The notes beneath the pieces were generated by a model. It made no database searches. It saw nothing but the letters and a program-made list of their open reading frames with translations, and was not told where the DNA came from. From Ruminococcoides intestinihominis (GTDB taxonomy: Bacteria > Bacillota > Clostridia > Oscillospirales > Acutalibacteraceae): a stretch of DNA of 61,046 nt. Where the stretch lies: the NCBI RefSeq assembly GCF_040096285.1, contig NZ_JBBMEY010000010.1, positions 1 through 61,046 on the forward strand, read 5' to 3'. A program made the translations under genes and the position numbers. Positions 60,998 to 61,046 of the stretch are shown here, in pieces (positions within the stretch are counted from its first letter, which is position 1; each line of letters starts with the position of its first letter).

Positions 60998-61046
60998 CTA
61001 ACCAGCCTCCCTTGTGTAAAGGGAGATGTCAGCGATAGCTGACAGA
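60998..61046. repeat. Partial dispersed palindromic repeat at the window edge
   Basis: CTCCCTT / AAGGGAG (61007-61013 and 61019-61025) is followed by GTCAGC / GCTGAC (61028-61033 and 61038-61043), two adjacent hairpins. The opening CAGCCTCCCTTGTGTAAAGG resembles a repeat I associate with many gut Oscillospirales genomes. It continues beyond the window. The stretch 60881-60997 before it holds nothing I can identify. Confidence 0.5.

Overview
The window is one contiguous stretch of chromosome from a low-GC, endospore-forming member of the Clostridia. Sporulation and germination genes (sipL, spoIVA, a gerA-type operon, yabP/yabQ, a spoVB-like flippase, spoIIR) occur among conserved Firmicutes housekeeping genes. 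A partial dispersed repeat at the right edge resembles repeats I associate with gut Oscillospirales/Ruminococcaceae, so that group is my best guess; species cannot be fixed from sequence alone. No rRNA, tRNA, CRISPR array, prophage or insertion sequence was recognised. Highly expressed genes (groEL, oadB, secDF) use CTA heavily for leucine.

Layout. 0.2-3.8 kb: sipL and spoIVA, the two partners that anchor the spore coat basement layer, with a small frameshifted gene between them on the other strand. 3.9-5.6 kb: beta and gamma subunits of a sodium-pumping decarboxylase. 5.8-7.4 kb: capsule-type chain-length regulator and tyrosine kinase. 7.5-13.9 kb: an aminotransferase, secDF and a zinc/manganese ABC transporter. 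14-18 kb: DUF4363/DUF421 membrane proteins divergent from a gerA/B/C germinant receptor whose C subunit is short. 18.2-22.1 kb: hprK-murB-rapZ-whiA-xseB. 22.1-35.5 kb: a dense series ispA-dxs-tlyA-nadK-argR-recN-recJ-rel-dtd-MBL hydrolase-hemZ. 35.6-41.6 kb: zinc-ribbon protein, SpoVB-like flippase, mazG, hup, rqcP, yabP, yabQ, divIC, yabR (the Bacillus yabM-yabR order) and hpf. 41.6-45.6 kb: rRNA methyltransferase, CIRCE-controlled groESL, a VanZ-like protein. 45.7-47.2 kb, minus strand: gpsA, a structured RNA that is probably 6S RNA, and a DUF1292 protein. 47.4-49.5 kb: sugar-phosphate transferase and O-antigen-ligase-like polymerase, a second piece of surface-polysaccharide machinery. 49.6-53.2 kb: LURP-one-like protein, alaR/alaT-like pair, ispE, spoIIR. 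53.3-60.7 kb: addB-addA and a flavodoxin-like reductase. The last 300 bp hold short tandem repeats, a terminator and the partial dispersed repeat.

The observation I rate highest is regulatory. At several boundaries between vegetative and sporulation genes (upstream of oadG, yabP, spoIIR and probably sipL) an inverted repeat pairs the Shine-Dalgarno sequence of the downstream gene with an arm that lies upstream of, or inside, a promoter placed between the two arms. A transcript reading through from the upstream gene would fold and hide the ribosome site; a transcript from the internal promoter lacks the 5' arm and stays translatable. The secD leader has a terminator-like version of the same layout. 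This could be a recurrent device insulating neighbouring regulons. It is inferred from base pairing and promoter motifs only.
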